From contig CAZBSD010000013.1 in the NCBI GenBank assembly GCA_964494735.1, positions 1-51,502 on the forward strand: 51,502 nucleotides of DNA, read 5' to 3'. This stretch comes from PHAA01 sp964494735 (GTDB lineage Bacteria > Bacillota > Syntrophomonadia > Syntrophomonadales > Syntrophomonadaceae). The translations under genes were made by a program, and so were the position numbers. The notes under the pieces are model-generated. The model made no database searches, was not told where the DNA came from, and saw only the letters and a program-made list of their open reading frames with translations. This document shows positions 7,092 through 16,403 of this stretch, in pieces (position 1 is the first letter of the stretch; each line of letters starts with the position of its first letter).

Positions 7092-7784
7092 TCAGGGCAG
7101 GCGGCGGGCCCGGCCGGCGAAGCCTCCGATGTCCTTCTTGGCGCGGATTATCCCCGCGTCTTTCTCGCCGTTGACATTTACAGTATAGACCTTGCCGTAG
7201 CCTTCCCCGAATACATTGTGCAGATCAACGAACAAACCTATGATAGTCAGTTCTTGCTTTTGTACCAGTTCTCCAACATCGGTTTGGTTCAGTAATATTT
7301 CTACCTGGGTGTCGACATTCAGCTGGGACAATTGAGCCTGATCCCCGGCGGCTGCGGCCAGATCGACTTTGATTCCTTCGCAGGCCTTCTGCAAAGAGCC
7401 CTTCACGCCGTCCAGCTCTTTGACCAGGGCGGTAGGCTCGCCCGTATAATCAGAGGTGGCGGCCTTGATGGCTCCACAATCACTGTGACCGGCTACTAGC
7501 ATCAGGGGGGTGCGAAGATGTAGCAGGCCGTATAATACTGATCCTTCGCTATTCTTGAACTGGTTGCCGATGTTTTCCACACAAAACACCCGGTTAAAGG
7601 TGTCGCCCAGCATACTCGGGGAAACCCGGGAATCGCAACAGGTAAGAAGGGTTGCGAAAGGGTGCTGCTGGTAATGGCCGCGGGCAAATTCCTCCAGCGG
7701 AAAACTGCTTTCGAATTCCGCCAGGTTGGGCTCCAACTCCTGAAATAGACTGTCAAGGTCAAACTTGACTGCTCCGTGAGACAT
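7092..7784 (-). CDS. Beta-class carbonic anhydrase
   Basis: Interconverts CO2 and bicarbonate with a zinc ion. Zinc ligands are visible: Cys49 in CCDSR with the Asp51-Arg53 pair, and His100 and Cys103 in GHSDCGA. The 230-residue length fits the beta class. The start is the second of two close ATGs on the minus strand (7784), which is seven bases from a GGAGG site (7793-7797). It has no signal peptide, so it is cytoplasmic. It is inserted between ppx and spoIIE on the opposite strand. It may supply bicarbonate for carboxylations or pH balance; this is inferred. Confidence 0.93.
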   Translation of the reverse strand: MSHGAVKFDLDSLFQELEPNLAEFESSFPLEEFARGHYQQHPFATLLTCCDSRVSPSMLGDTFNRVFCVENIGNQFKNSEGSVLYGLLHLRTPLMLVAGHSDCGAIKAATSDYTGEPTALVKELDGVKGSLQKACEGIKVDLAAAAGDQAQLSQLNVDTQVEILLNQTDVGELVQKQELTIIGLFVDLHNVFGEGYGKVYTVNVNGEKDAGIIRAKKDIGGFAGRARRLP

Positions 7785-8022
7785 GTACATTCCTCCTGCC
7801 TTATAATCTTTTCGACTGGGGTTAAGTCACCAATAATGCTTGAGTAAAACTGGTATCTTTCCGTCCGATAGAGGTAGACATATTTTAGCACCGACAGAAT
7901 TTATTAACAACTACTGCGGTCCGTTGGGCCACCTTTGCCACGGCTCTCGCCGCTAAAAGGGGAGGCGGAAAAGACGCGCATGCCTCATTTTGGAGACGCC
8001 GCCGGTCCTTGACTCAGAATAA

Positions 8023-8029
8023 TGACGAA
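8023..8029 (+). promoter_or_regulatory. Spo0A box (core match) upstream of spoIIE
   Basis: TGACGAA matches the 0A-box core TGNCGAA exactly. A second site TTGCGAA (8072-8078) has one mismatch but carries the A-rich 3' flank of 0A boxes. Spo0A~P drives spoIIE in B. subtilis. These sites lie about 65-120 bp upstream of the predicted start of transcription, further away than in Bacillus. Confidence 0.4.
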
Positions 8030-8105
8030 GGTTGACTTAATGTATACAGCTATCACTTCTTCGCACGGATATTGCGAAAACAAAAACCCGCGGGCTTAAT
8101 CGCTT

Positions 8106-8138
8106 GTGACAAAATTTACCACGTCAGCCTGCTATAAT
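8106..8138 (+). promoter_or_regulatory. Spo0A-type sigma-A promoter of spoIIE with long spacer
   Basis: TATAAT (8133-8138) has no -35 at 17 bp, but TGACAA (8106-8111) lies 21 bp upstream. A 21-22 bp spacer is the known hallmark of Spo0A~P-activated spoIIE and spoIIG promoters. The reverse strand over the -35 reads TTTTGTCACAA, a degenerate 0A box. Confidence 0.45.
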
Positions 8139-8175
8139 TGTAAAACGCACGAAACACGCGAGGAGGGGCGCTGGG

Positions 8176-10629
8176 GTGGATAAAACCGAGATATATCCGT
8201 TTCAAAGAGTAGATAGGAATTCGCGCAAACAGAAAAAGTTCAGGGAGTTCCCACGATATGGGATACCTGACTTCAAATTAACCCAGATGGGAGCCCGGGT
8301 CTGGCTGGGAATGGGGAAGTTATTTACACCAGCCAATGTTCTGGTGGCAGCCGGGGCAGTCATAATGGCGCGGGCTTTCATTCTCAGCGAATTACTTCCT
8401 TATATATATGCCCTTATAGCCGTTTTTGGATGGAAAAACCGGGAACGCTGCGCGGTGGCAGTGCTGTTTGCAGCCATAGGATTCGCTACCGTGCTGGCTG
8501 GTGTTCCCCTGTGGAGTAATCTAATTACGGTCTTGGTGCTGGCGGCCGTCATAAATTTTGTCAAAATACCTGCCGAGAAGACCTGGTGGGGCTTGCCAGT
8601 CCTGACCATGGCCGTCATATTCATCAGCAAAAGCACGTTGCTGGCGATGACCACCATTAGTTTCTACCAGGAAATGATTATCATTTTCGAAGCCCTGATA
8701 GCGGGGATAATTACTTTCGTGCTGATGATCAGCAGTGAGGTGCTGCGCAGCCGCAAACCACTCACTTTATTTAGCTTTGAAGAGATGGCGTCCTTTGTGA
8801 TATTGGGTGTAGGCGTGGTTATGGGACTAAATGATGTCCACTTGTTGGGGCTGAGCGTAAGCAGTATCATCTGCCGGTTGGGTATCCTGATAGCCGCTTA
8901 TCTGTGGGGCAGCGGTGCCGGGACCATGGTTGGGGTCATGTCGGGTATAATTCCTTCGATTACTTCCAGCATTTTTGCCCAGAGCCTGGGAATGTACGCC
9001 CTTTCCGGTCTTTTGGCCGGTCTCTTCAAGAACTTCGGCCGCATCGGGGTAATAATTGGATTCATGATGGGAAACCTGGCTATTTCGATGTTCATTGCCG
9101 CCAACGAAGCGGCTATGATGGGGATCTGGGAAACCGGGGCCGCCAGTCTGCTATTCTTTCTGCTGCCCGAAACGCTGAAGGAGAAGGTCACCCGTACCTC
9201 ATTAGGCAGAAGTATATCCAACCAAAACGAGGCCGAGCCTATCGACTCGAGATTGCAACATAGCTTGGGAAATCGTATCCACCACCTGGCCAACGTATTC
9301 GATGAACTTAGCACTACCTTCACGGCGGCAGCACAAGCTGAGCATCATCCCCAGCCGGTGGCTTACCTCGATTATCTTTATGATGAATTGGCCCATGGTT
9401 TTTGTGATGGATGCAATCGTTACCAGCGATGTTGGAATGACGATGCCGGCCAAACCCCCGGTTTATTGTTGGAGATATTCACCGAGGCTGAAGCGGAGGG
9501 ACAGGTCAACTACGACAAATGTCCGGCCCCATTCAAACAGAAATGCATACACGGACGCGAATTGATAAGCACCGTCAACTACCTTTTCGACAATCTGCGC
9601 ATGAGTGAATACTGGTCAGGTAAGATCGATGAGTCAAGGGATCTGGTAGCCCGCCAGCTAAAAGGGGTCAGCCAGGTGGTAAAGAATCTGGCCGCGGAGA
9701 TTGAGGTTGAAACCCAGGTGGATTACGAATTGCGCACCGCCCTGCTGCAGGCCTGCCGGCGCCAGGGCTTGTCACTTAAGGATATAACACCGACCCGCAC
9801 CCAGGGAGAGGAGATCGTGATCGATGTGGTAGCTTCCGCCTGTGTGGATGGGTCGGAATGTGAGGCCAGGATAGCCCTTGCTATATCAGGCTTGATGGGG
9901 GAGAAGATGGAGGTCTGCTCCAAAAAATGTCCGTTGTTGAAAGGTCAAGGGACGTGTGAGTTTAGTCTGCGGCGTGCCTTCAATTACAGCGTGCTGAACG
10001 GGGTGGCCCAGGTTGCCCGCCAGGAGGTGTCCGGTGACAGTTACGTTATCACCACATTGAAGGAGGGCAAAGAACTGCTGGTCCTCAGCGACGGGATGGG
10101 AATAGGCGAACCAGCCTCGGTACAGAGTCAAACGGCGGTCAAACTGCTCAAAAACATGCTGAACAGCGGATTTGAAAAAGAAGTAGCCCTAAACACTATC
10201 AATTCGGTGCTGCTGCTGCGTTCGACCACCGAGACATTCACTACTTTGGACATGGTTTTGATAGACCGGTATACAGGCGAGGTTGATTTTATCAAAACAG
10301 CCAGTGCCCCCAGTTTTGTCAAACGCGGACAGCGGATAATGATGGTCAGTTCCAGTTCTCTTCCCATGGGGATACTGCATGACGTAGAGGTGGTCAGCGA
10401 TAAGAGGTATCTGCACGAAGGGGACTTCATATTGATGATAAGTGATGGTATCCTCGAAGCTGCCATGAATTGGAACGGAGAGGAGTGGATAATCAAGCTG
10501 CTGGCCGAGCTCAATGAGAACGACCCCCAAGTAATTGCGGAACTGGTTATCAGTGAAGCCCTGCGGCTGGCCAATGGTAAACCCCGCGATGATATGAGCG
10601 CCATCTGCGTCCGAATCGACCGCAGCTGA
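8176..10629 (+). CDS. spoIIE: Stage II sporulation protein E, serine phosphatase
   Basis: Dephosphorylates SpoIIAA to release sigma-F in the forespore and also binds FtsZ at the polar septum. The 817 residues show a cytoplasmic N-terminus, about ten transmembrane segments (residues 45-330), a central region with paired cysteines (CDGCNRYQRC, CPAPFKQKC, CPLLKGQGTC), and a PP2C phosphatase domain from about 590. The latter has metal and catalytic motifs SGDSY, VLSDGMGIGE, MISDGILEA and RDDMSAI. The start is GTG 8176, nine bases after AGGAGG (8161-8166). The yabS and yabT genes that follow it in Bacillus are missing; tilS is next. Confidence 0.97.
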   Translation: MDKTEIYPFQRVDRNSRKQKKFREFPRYGIPDFKLTQMGARVWLGMGKLFTPANVLVAAGAVIMARAFILSELLPYIYALIAVFGWKNRERCAVAVLFAAIGFATVLAGVPLWSNLITVLVLAAVINFVKIPAEKTWWGLPVLTMAVIFISKSTLLAMTTISFYQEMIIIFEALIAGIITFVLMISSEVLRSRKPLTLFSFEEMASFVILGVGVVMGLNDVHLLGLSVSSIICRLGILIAAYLWGSGAGTMVGVMSGIIPSITSSIFAQSLGMYALSGLLAGLFKNFGRIGVIIGFMMGNLAISMFIAANEAAMMGIWETGAASLLFFLLPETLKEKVTRTSLGRSISNQNEAEPIDSRLQHSLGNRIHHLANVFDELSTTFTAAAQAEHHPQPVAYLDYLYDELAHGFCDGCNRYQRCWNDDAGQTPGLLLEIFTEAEAEGQVNYDKCPAPFKQKCIHGRELISTVNYLFDNLRMSEYWSGKIDESRDLVARQLKGVSQVVKNLAAEIEVETQVDYELRTALLQACRRQGLSLKDITPTRTQGEEIVIDVVASACVDGSECEARIALAISGLMGEKMEVCSKKCPLLKGQGTCEFSLRRAFNYSVLNGVAQVARQEVSGDSYVITTLKEGKELLVLSDGMGIGEPASVQSQTAVKLLKNMLNSGFEKEVALNTINSVLLLRSTTETFTTLDMVLIDRYTGEVDFIKTASAPSFVKRGQRIMMVSSSSLPMGILHDVEVVSDKRYLHEGDFILMISDGILEAAMNWNGEEWIIKLLAELNENDPQVIAELVISEALRLANGKPRDDMSAICVRIDRS

Positions 10630-10717
10630 ACAGTTCTTAAATGACCGTCGGCCGACCCATACATCCACGATCATGTCATGATGAGACTCCATATCAAGGT
10701 CATAGACTCATCCCCGC

Positions 10718-10751
10718 ACCCCGAGGCACATACAGTGCCCGGGGTTTACTA
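10718..10751 (+). terminator. Probable terminator after spoIIE
   Basis: Stem CCCCG and GGCA with TGCC and CGGGG (10719-10728 with 10736-10744), one bulged A, then TTTACTATT. It is strongly G+C-rich but the T tract is short. Confidence 0.55.
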
Positions 10752-10805
10752 TTGGTGTTTCTTTGGTTAGCATAAGAATAACATTTTGACGGAGAGAAGA
10801 AGCTA

Positions 10806-12218
10806 ATGATTAACAGGGTTAAGATATTCATAGAGAGCAACAACCTTATTAAGGCGGGTGAACTTGTGATATTGGGAGTATCAGGCGGACCTGACTCCAT
10901 GGCTCTCCTCCATATAATGTCTGAACTATCGGCCCGGATGGGGTTTCGCATCGCAGGGGCACATTTGAACCACGGTCTTCGCCCGGAGGCAAATGAGGAG
11001 GAAGCATTCGTACTTGAGACCTGTCAGGAGATGGGAATCGAATGCTTGGCCCGTAGGGTAATGATCGAACAACTGGCCCAGGAGAGGCAAAGTGGGCTGG
11101 AGGAGACCGGGCGTTATGTCCGCTACAATTTCTTTGAGGAAATACGGCAAGCCCAGGGCGGACACCGCATTGCTACCGCTCATCACAGCGATGATGCTGC
11201 CGAAAGCGTTTTGCTACATCTACTTAGAGGGACCGGCATAAAAGGACTGCGGGGAATAATGCCCCAGAATGGAGCGGTGATCAGGCCCCTGCTGCGGGTC
11301 AGCAAGGATGAGCTGTTAGGGTATCTGGATCTGCAAAAAATACGTTATTGCCACGACCAGACCAATGATGATCAATACTACCTGCGCAACCGCATCAGAA
11401 TCAAGCTTATACCGCTTCTGCAACAAGAATTCAACCCACGTGTAGTGGATAAACTAAATCAATTGGCATCCATCGCTGGCGCCGAGAACCAGGCTATGGA
11501 GGAACAGACCGAGAGTCTTTGGCAGCGGGTCCTGGTGCGGAAAGAGGCGACCACGCTTATTCTGGATAACCAAGCGTTGTCCTGCCTGCCCCTCGCTTTC
11601 CGGCGCCGAATCGTTCAAAAGGCCCTGAGCTTGCTAACGGCGGCGGAATGGGGTATAGACGATGTGGATTATGTGCTGGCATTGAGTGCCAGGGATAATG
11701 TCGGTTCCGCCCAGGCTTTGCACCTAAAAAAGAAGGTTCGGGTCCTAAAGAGTTATGATAGAATGGTATTTACCATCCAGTCGGCCGCGAGGGCATGTTT
11801 TTTGCATGAACTGCCGATACCGGGAAGGGTCGTAATCCCTGACACGCAATGTTGTTATCAAGCCCATGTGGTGGACAGGCGCGATTATGTCCCCGGACCT
11901 GAAACGATCGGCTTGGATTATGAGTGTTTGTCCCCGCCGCTCTTTCTGCGGTCACGTCAGACCGGGGATTATTTCTTCCGACCTGGCCTGAATGGTCGCA
12001 AGAAGCTGAAGAAATACCTGATAGAGGCTCGTGTGCCGTACTACGACCGAGACCGCATAGTGTTGCTTACCGGTGCGGGGCAGGAAGTATATGCAGCTTG
12101 GGGGCTATTCGTTTCGAATAAAGCAGCCATCACCAGCCAAACCAGAACGGTCCTTCGCATCGAGACCAAACCGGTGCAAAAAAGCGGGCACAACAGTCAT
12201 GACCGGTTTATTGAATAG
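10806..12218 (+). CDS. tilS: tRNA(Ile)-lysidine synthase
   Basis: ATP-dependent modification of C34 of the CAU-anticodon isoleucine tRNA to lysidine, allowing AUA decoding; essential. The PP-loop SGGPDS is at residues 24-29, followed by the family motifs HLNHGLRPEA and HHSDDAAES. The 470 residues include the C-terminal TilS domain (DYFFRPGLNGRKKLKKYLIE), so it is the long form. ATG 10806 follows GGAGAG. In Bacillus hpt lies between tilS and ftsH; here ftsH follows after 78 bases with no hpt. Confidence 0.95.
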   Translation: MINRVKIFIESNNLIKAGELVILGVSGGPDSMALLHIMSELSARMGFRIAGAHLNHGLRPEANEEEAFVLETCQEMGIECLARRVMIEQLAQERQSGLEETGRYVRYNFFEEIRQAQGGHRIATAHHSDDAAESVLLHLLRGTGIKGLRGIMPQNGAVIRPLLRVSKDELLGYLDLQKIRYCHDQTNDDQYYLRNRIRIKLIPLLQQEFNPRVVDKLNQLASIAGAENQAMEEQTESLWQRVLVRKEATTLILDNQALSCLPLAFRRRIVQKALSLLTAAEWGIDDVDYVLALSARDNVGSAQALHLKKKVRVLKSYDRMVFTIQSAARACFLHELPIPGRVVIPDTQCCYQAHVVDRRDYVPGPETIGLDYECLSPPLFLRSRQTGDYFFRPGLNGRKKLKKYLIEARVPYYDRDRIVLLTGAGQEVYAAWGLFVSNKAAITSQTRTVLRIETKPVQKSGHNSHDRFIE

Positions 12219-12239
12219 CCAGGCCGGATATGCTAAAAT
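12211..12239 (+). promoter_or_regulatory. Sigma-A promoter of ftsH
   Basis: TTGAAT (12211-12216), 17 bp, TAAAAT (12234-12239), with TGC before the -10 (extended). The -35 overlaps the tilS stop codon. Confidence 0.7.
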
Positions 12240-12296
12240 ATACCAGACTTTTTGCATGTTTGAACTGGTTTGTGGACAACCAGAGGAGGTAATTAA

Positions 12297-14123
12297 TTGG
12301 ACAGAGTCCTTAAGAATGTCGCCATTTATGTGCTGATCGTCGTACTGGCGTTATTTGCAGTGCGATTGACATCTACTCCGGATGTGAAGCCACAGCCGCT
12401 CACCTATTCGCAGTTCTATGCACATGTGGTGTCCGGAGAGGTTGTTTCTGCGCAAGCTGAAGTGGATGACCTGGTCTACAACATCACTGCCTACATGAAA
12501 AACGGGGCGGTGGTAACCGTCAGCGCTCCCAAGGAGAGCGATATTATCCAGGTAATGCAGGCCCACGCGGTGGAGTTGGATACGCCCGCAGTGCCCCCGC
12601 CCAAATGGTGGGTCAGCCTATTGACCACCCTGTTGCCGATCTTGATCTTGATCGTGCTGCTGCTGTTCATAATGAATCAGACCCAGGGTGGAGGCAACAA
12701 GGTTATGCAGTTCGGCCGCAGCAAAGCCCGGCTAATGAGCGGGGAAGAGGTCAAAACGACCTTCAAGGATGTGGCCGGGGCAGAAGAGGCCAAGGAAGAG
12801 ATGACCGAGGTGGTCGAGTTCCTCAAAAATCCGCAGAAGTTTGTTAAAATCGGGGCCAAGATTCCCCGCGGGGTGCTGCTCTATGGGGCGCCGGGAACCG
12901 GCAAGACGCTGATGGCCAAGGCGGTAGCGGGTGAAGCAGGGGTCCCATTCTTCTCCATCAGCGGTTCGGATTTCGTCGAGATGTTCGTAGGCGTAGGAGC
13001 CGCCCGGGTAAGGGATCTGTTTGAGAACGCCAAGAAAAACTCACCCTGTATAGTGTTCATAGATGAAATCGATGCCGTAGGGCGCCAACGCGGAGCCGGC
13101 TTGGGCGGGGGCCATGACGAGAGAGAACAGACGCTTAACCAGCTTTTGGTGGAGATGGATGGTTTCAGCACCAATGAAGGCATAATCGTGATGGCATCTA
13201 CCAACCGACCGGATATCCTGGACCCGGCTCTGCTGAGACCGGGAAGGTTCGACCGCCACATTCTGATCGACCGTCCGGATGTCAAAGGACGGGAGGCTAT
13301 CCTGAAGGTGCACGTGGGCGAGAAACCCCTGGCTGACAACGTCAACCTGGAGATACTGGCCAAACGTACTCCTGGATTCACCGGAGCAGACCTGGCCAAC
13401 ATGGTCAATGAGGCCGCTCTCTTATCGGCGCGGCGGGACAAAGAGATCATTGGGATGGAGGAATTGGAGGAGTCCATCGAAAGGGTCCTGGCCGGTCCTG
13501 AGAAGAAAACCAGGGTCATTTCCGAAAAGGAAAAAAGGCTGGTGGCATATCACGAAGCCGGTCATGCGGTAGTAGCCTTCAATCTGCCCCATACCGATAA
13601 ACTGCATAAGATATCGATAATTCCGCGGGGACGTGCGGGTGGTTACACACTGCTCTTGCCGGAGGAAGACCGCAACTATATAACCCGATCCTATATGCTG
13701 GATGAGGTAGCCACATTGTTGGGGGGAAGAGTCGCCGAAGCCATAGTGCTGCAGGACATCAGCACCGGGGCTCAGAACGATTTGGAGCGGGCCAGCAGCA
13801 TCCTGCGCAAAATGATAACCGAGTATGGCATGAGTGAAGAATTGGGCCCGCTGACCTACGGCCACAAAAGTGAAGAAGTCTTTTTGGGCCGGGATATCAG
13901 CCGCGACCGCAACTATTCCGACGCGGTAGCCTATGCGATCGACAAAGAGGCCAAACAGTATATGGAAAACAGTTATAGGAAGGCTGAAACCATTTTAAGG
14001 ACCAACATGGATCGGCTTGATCTGATTGCATCCATCCTGATGGAAAAGGAGACAATGGATGCAGACGAATTCGAAAAGATAATGAATACCACACCCTTGA
14101 ATACCACCCCAGCGCAAGGCTAA
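12297..14123 (+). CDS. ftsH: ATP-dependent zinc metalloprotease FtsH
   Basis: Membrane-anchored AAA+ protease that extracts and degrades membrane and short-lived cytosolic proteins. Order of parts: transmembrane helix (about 6-24), outside domain, second helix (about 105-125), Walker A GAPGTGKT (near 197-204), Walker B IVFIDEID (near 252), second region of homology ending in RPGRFDRH, zinc site HEAGH (near 418-422) and the third ligand Asp in the AQNDLERAS region (near 493). The 608 residues are a normal length. The start is TTG 12297, seven bases after AGGAGG. It has its own promoter overlapping tilS. Confidence 0.98.
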   Translation: MDRVLKNVAIYVLIVVLALFAVRLTSTPDVKPQPLTYSQFYAHVVSGEVVSAQAEVDDLVYNITAYMKNGAVVTVSAPKESDIIQVMQAHAVELDTPAVPPPKWWVSLLTTLLPILILIVLLLFIMNQTQGGGNKVMQFGRSKARLMSGEEVKTTFKDVAGAEEAKEEMTEVVEFLKNPQKFVKIGAKIPRGVLLYGAPGTGKTLMAKAVAGEAGVPFFSISGSDFVEMFVGVGAARVRDLFENAKKNSPCIVFIDEIDAVGRQRGAGLGGGHDEREQTLNQLLVEMDGFSTNEGIIVMASTNRPDILDPALLRPGRFDRHILIDRPDVKGREAILKVHVGEKPLADNVNLEILAKRTPGFTGADLANMVNEAALLSARRDKEIIGMEELEESIERVLAGPEKKTRVISEKEKRLVAYHEAGHAVVAFNLPHTDKLHKISIIPRGRAGGYTLLLPEEDRNYITRSYMLDEVATLLGGRVAEAIVLQDISTGAQNDLERASSILRKMITEYGMSEELGPLTYGHKSEEVFLGRDISRDRNYSDAVAYAIDKEAKQYMENSYRKAETILRTNMDRLDLIASILMEKETMDADEFEKIMNTTPLNTTPAQG

Positions 14124-14207
14124 TAGCCTGTCCGCAGGCGCACCAACTACACGGTTTAACTGATAGATCTGACTTCTGGAATATTACTGTTGTAAAGAGG
14201 GTAAAAG

Positions 14208-15401
14208 ATGAAGGGCCATTATGCGGTGCTGATATCCGATAAGCAGGAAGCCAGGCGTCTTATTCAGGAGATCGGGGCCAGTCCCGCCGGGGTCGGATTC
14301 ATGGTTCCCAAAGGTGTCATGCGCTGTATCAAGTTAAGAAACATCTCCAACCGGGCGGCCAATATCATCAAACAGGAGATGCTGTCCAAGGGCGGAGAGG
14401 CCGTGGTGGCCAAAGAGGCCTTGAGCGGAGAAGGTGAACACGATGTTCTGGTCATGGGGACGGTACGCCAATTCGAGAGATTGATCGAGAAGATGCGGTT
14501 GCAGCCTTTCGGCTTAAGAGCGGTGGCGCAAGACATCGAAAGCATCCTGGCCAACTTGGAAGTGGATAGGTGGGTTTTACCGCTCCCCCACGGACGCAGC
14601 CTGGAACTCGGTCATGATACCAAGATCATGGGAATACTAAACATAACGCCTGACTCTTTTTCGGATGGAGGGCGTTTTTTTGATGCCGGCAGGGCGGTCG
14701 AACGCGGATTGGAGATGGCCGCGGAGGGCGCAGATATAATAGATATTGGCGGTGCTTCATCGCGTCCCGATTCGCACATGGTTGATGAGGATGAAGAACT
14801 GAGGCGGATACTGCCGGTTATCGAAAAGCTGTCTGCCCACAACATTATCCTTTCGGTGGATACATTTCGGGCCCGAGTGGCGGAAGCGGCCCTAAATGCC
14901 GGTGTGCATATCATCAATGACATCGGTGCTTTGCAGATGGATACCGGCCTTTTGGAGGTTGTGGTCCGGTGGCAAGCGGGCCTGGTGCTGATGCATAACC
15001 GCCTGCAGATTAAAGCTGACCGGGGCTATCATAATATGGTGGATGACATCATCATGGATTTGCAGCACACCATGGATGCAGCCCAGGCAGGCGGTTTGGG
15101 GTTGGATAGGATGATTATCGATCCAGGCTTCGGATTTGGCAAAACCTCAGCCCAGAACTTGACCTTGCTTAAACGCTTGAGGGATTTCAGCAGTATGGGC
15201 CGGCCTATACTGGTGGGGGCTTCCCGTAAGCGGTTCATAGGTCAGACCTTGAATCTGGAAGTAGATCAACGTTTGGAGGGAAGTCTGGCCGCCGCGGTCA
15301 TGGCGGCCATGAATGGGGCCAGTATCATAAGAGCGCATGATGTTCGGGAAACCAAAACAGCAGTCTGCATGGCAAGCGCAGTGAGGTGGGCGGATGGATA
15401 G
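14208..15401 (+). CDS. folP: Dihydropteroate synthase with N-terminal extension
   Basis: Condenses p-aminobenzoate with dihydropterin pyrophosphate. The catalytic TIM barrel starts near residue 140: GILNITPDSFSDGG, DIGGASSRPD, then VLMHNR and PILVGASRKRFIG. The first 130 residues form an additional alpha/beta domain (MKGHYAVLISDKQEARRLI) found in many clostridial FolP proteins and absent from E. coli FolP; its function is unknown. ATG 14208 follows AGAGGG. The 3' end overlaps folB by eight bases, so folP-folB form a tight unit. Confidence 0.95.
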   Translation: MKGHYAVLISDKQEARRLIQEIGASPAGVGFMVPKGVMRCIKLRNISNRAANIIKQEMLSKGGEAVVAKEALSGEGEHDVLVMGTVRQFERLIEKMRLQPFGLRAVAQDIESILANLEVDRWVLPLPHGRSLELGHDTKIMGILNITPDSFSDGGRFFDAGRAVERGLEMAAEGADIIDIGGASSRPDSHMVDEDEELRRILPVIEKLSAHNIILSVDTFRARVAEAALNAGVHIINDIGALQMDTGLLEVVVRWQAGLVLMHNRLQIKADRGYHNMVDDIIMDLQHTMDAAQAGGLGLDRMIIDPGFGFGKTSAQNLTLLKRLRDFSSMGRPILVGASRKRFIGQTLNLEVDQRLEGSLAAAVMAAMNGASIIRAHDVRETKTAVCMASAVRWADG

Positions 15402-15756
15402 TATAATCGCCCGGGGCCTGACATTCAAAGGCTATCATGGGGTGTATCAATCAGAGCGGGAGCAGGGGCAGCGCTTTCGGGTAGATCTGGAGATATTCGT
15501 GGATCTGCACCAAGCCGGGTATAGTGATCAGGTAGGAGACACCATCGATTATGCCCAGGTGTTCAATCTGGTGGAGGAGATTGTGACCACCAGATGTTAC
15601 CGCCTATTGGAAGCACTGGCGGAAAACATCGCCCAAACCCTGCTGCGATCTTTTCCAGCCATGGCGGCCATCGAGGTGACGGTTTATAAACCGGATGCTC
15701 CTATCGAAGGGGAATTTGAACATTTCGCCGTAAAAATCTTCCGATCGACAAAATAA
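15394..15756 (+). CDS. folB: Dihydroneopterin aldolase
   Basis: Cleaves 7,8-dihydroneopterin to 6-hydroxymethyl-dihydropterin in folate synthesis. The 120-residue tunnelling fold has the family signatures GLTFKGYHGVYQSEREQGQ and the catalytic region DTIDYAQV; Glu (EALAENIA) and Lys (VYKPDAPI) active-site residues are visible. ATG 15394 lies inside the folP end. The order folP-folB-folK matches Bacillus. Confidence 0.95.
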   Translation: MDSIIARGLTFKGYHGVYQSEREQGQRFRVDLEIFVDLHQAGYSDQVGDTIDYAQVFNLVEEIVTTRCYRLLEALAENIAQTLLRSFPAMAAIEVTVYKPDAPIEGEFEHFAVKIFRSTK

Positions 15757-15801
15757 AACCTTGCCCTTATAAAGGGGTTATGCTAGTTTATAGGTGAAAA
15801 A

Positions 15802-16293
15802 ATGTATACCAAAGCGTATATCGGTCTGGGCTCCAATATAGGCGACAGGGAATCGAATCTGATACGGGCCCGTTTTATGATAGCGGGGCTCGAGGGTGTG
15901 GTAATCACCCGGGAGTCATCACTTTACCAGACAGCCCCCTGGGGTAAGACCGACCAGGAGGATTTTATCAACCAGGTCATTGAGTTGGATTCTTATCTAT
16001 CGCCTCTGGAATTACTGCACCGATTGCAGGAAATTGAAATTAAATTGGGACGCCAGCGGGAAGTACACTGGGGTCCCCGGAAAATAGACCTGGATATTCT
16101 TCTGTACGGAAGGGAGAGTATCGACCTTAAAGAACTGCAGGTTCCTCACCCCTTTTTGATGCAAAGGTTGTTCGTCCTGGTCCCACTCGCGGAAATTGAT
16201 TCTGAACTGGTTTTCCCCGATGGGTCAAAGATTGAGGAGGTATTGGCGAGGCTAACCAAAAGCGCTGACGTCAGCGACTTGCAAAAACTTTAG
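15802..16293 (+). CDS. folK: 6-hydroxymethyl-7,8-dihydropterin pyrophosphokinase
   Basis: Transfers pyrophosphate from ATP to 6-hydroxymethyl-dihydropterin, making the FolP substrate. The 163 residues begin with AYIGLGSNIGDRE; the HPPK signature GPRKIDLDILLYG lies near residues 93-105 and VPHPFLMQRLFVLVPL near 113-128. It starts 45 bases after folB. A structured stretch and a terminator follow, separating it from the DUF2520-pan genes. Confidence 0.95.
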   Translation: MYTKAYIGLGSNIGDRESNLIRARFMIAGLEGVVITRESSLYQTAPWGKTDQEDFINQVIELDSYLSPLELLHRLQEIEIKLGRQREVHWGPRKIDLDILLYGRESIDLKELQVPHPFLMQRLFVLVPLAEIDSELVFPDGSKIEEVLARLTKSADVSDLQKL

Positions 16294-16315
16294 AAGCTTC
16301 GATTATCCTCGACGC

Positions 16316-16403
16316 CCCTGTTGAGGAGCTGCTTATATCTCATGGCGGGAACAAGACGGTGAATGACAGGGAGGGTCGAAGATTTTTTCGACCCTTTTTT
16401 TAA
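16316..16403 (+). promoter_or_regulatory. Candidate attenuator leader of the DUF2520-panBCD operon
   Basis: An intrinsic terminator (stem AGGGTCGAA/TTCGACCCT, 16372-16380 with 16387-16395, then seven T) ends at the very base where the Shine-Dalgarno site AAGGAGG (16402-16408) of the next gene begins. Just before it, CCCTGT (16316-16321) can pair with ACAGGG (16366-16371), closing a 44-base domain that stacks on the terminator. A possible promoter is TTGCAA (16279-16284), then TTATCC or TATCCT 18-19 bp later. It could instead simply terminate folK, but then the pan operon would have no visible promoter. Confidence 0.5.

Larger units (their letters stand above)
7785..8175. other. Intergenic region upstream of spoIIE and the carbonic anhydrase
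   Basis: A gene-free stretch of about 390 bases between divergent genes. It holds the carbonic anhydrase ribosome-binding site at its left end, a Spo0A-box core at 8023-8029, a weaker one at 8072-8078, and the spoIIE promoter at its right end. Nothing else was recognised. Confidence 0.6.

Noticed and set aside
12881..13519. 212-codon minus-strand frame in ftsH
   Set aside because: It is antisense to the conserved AAA+ domain and has no independent support.
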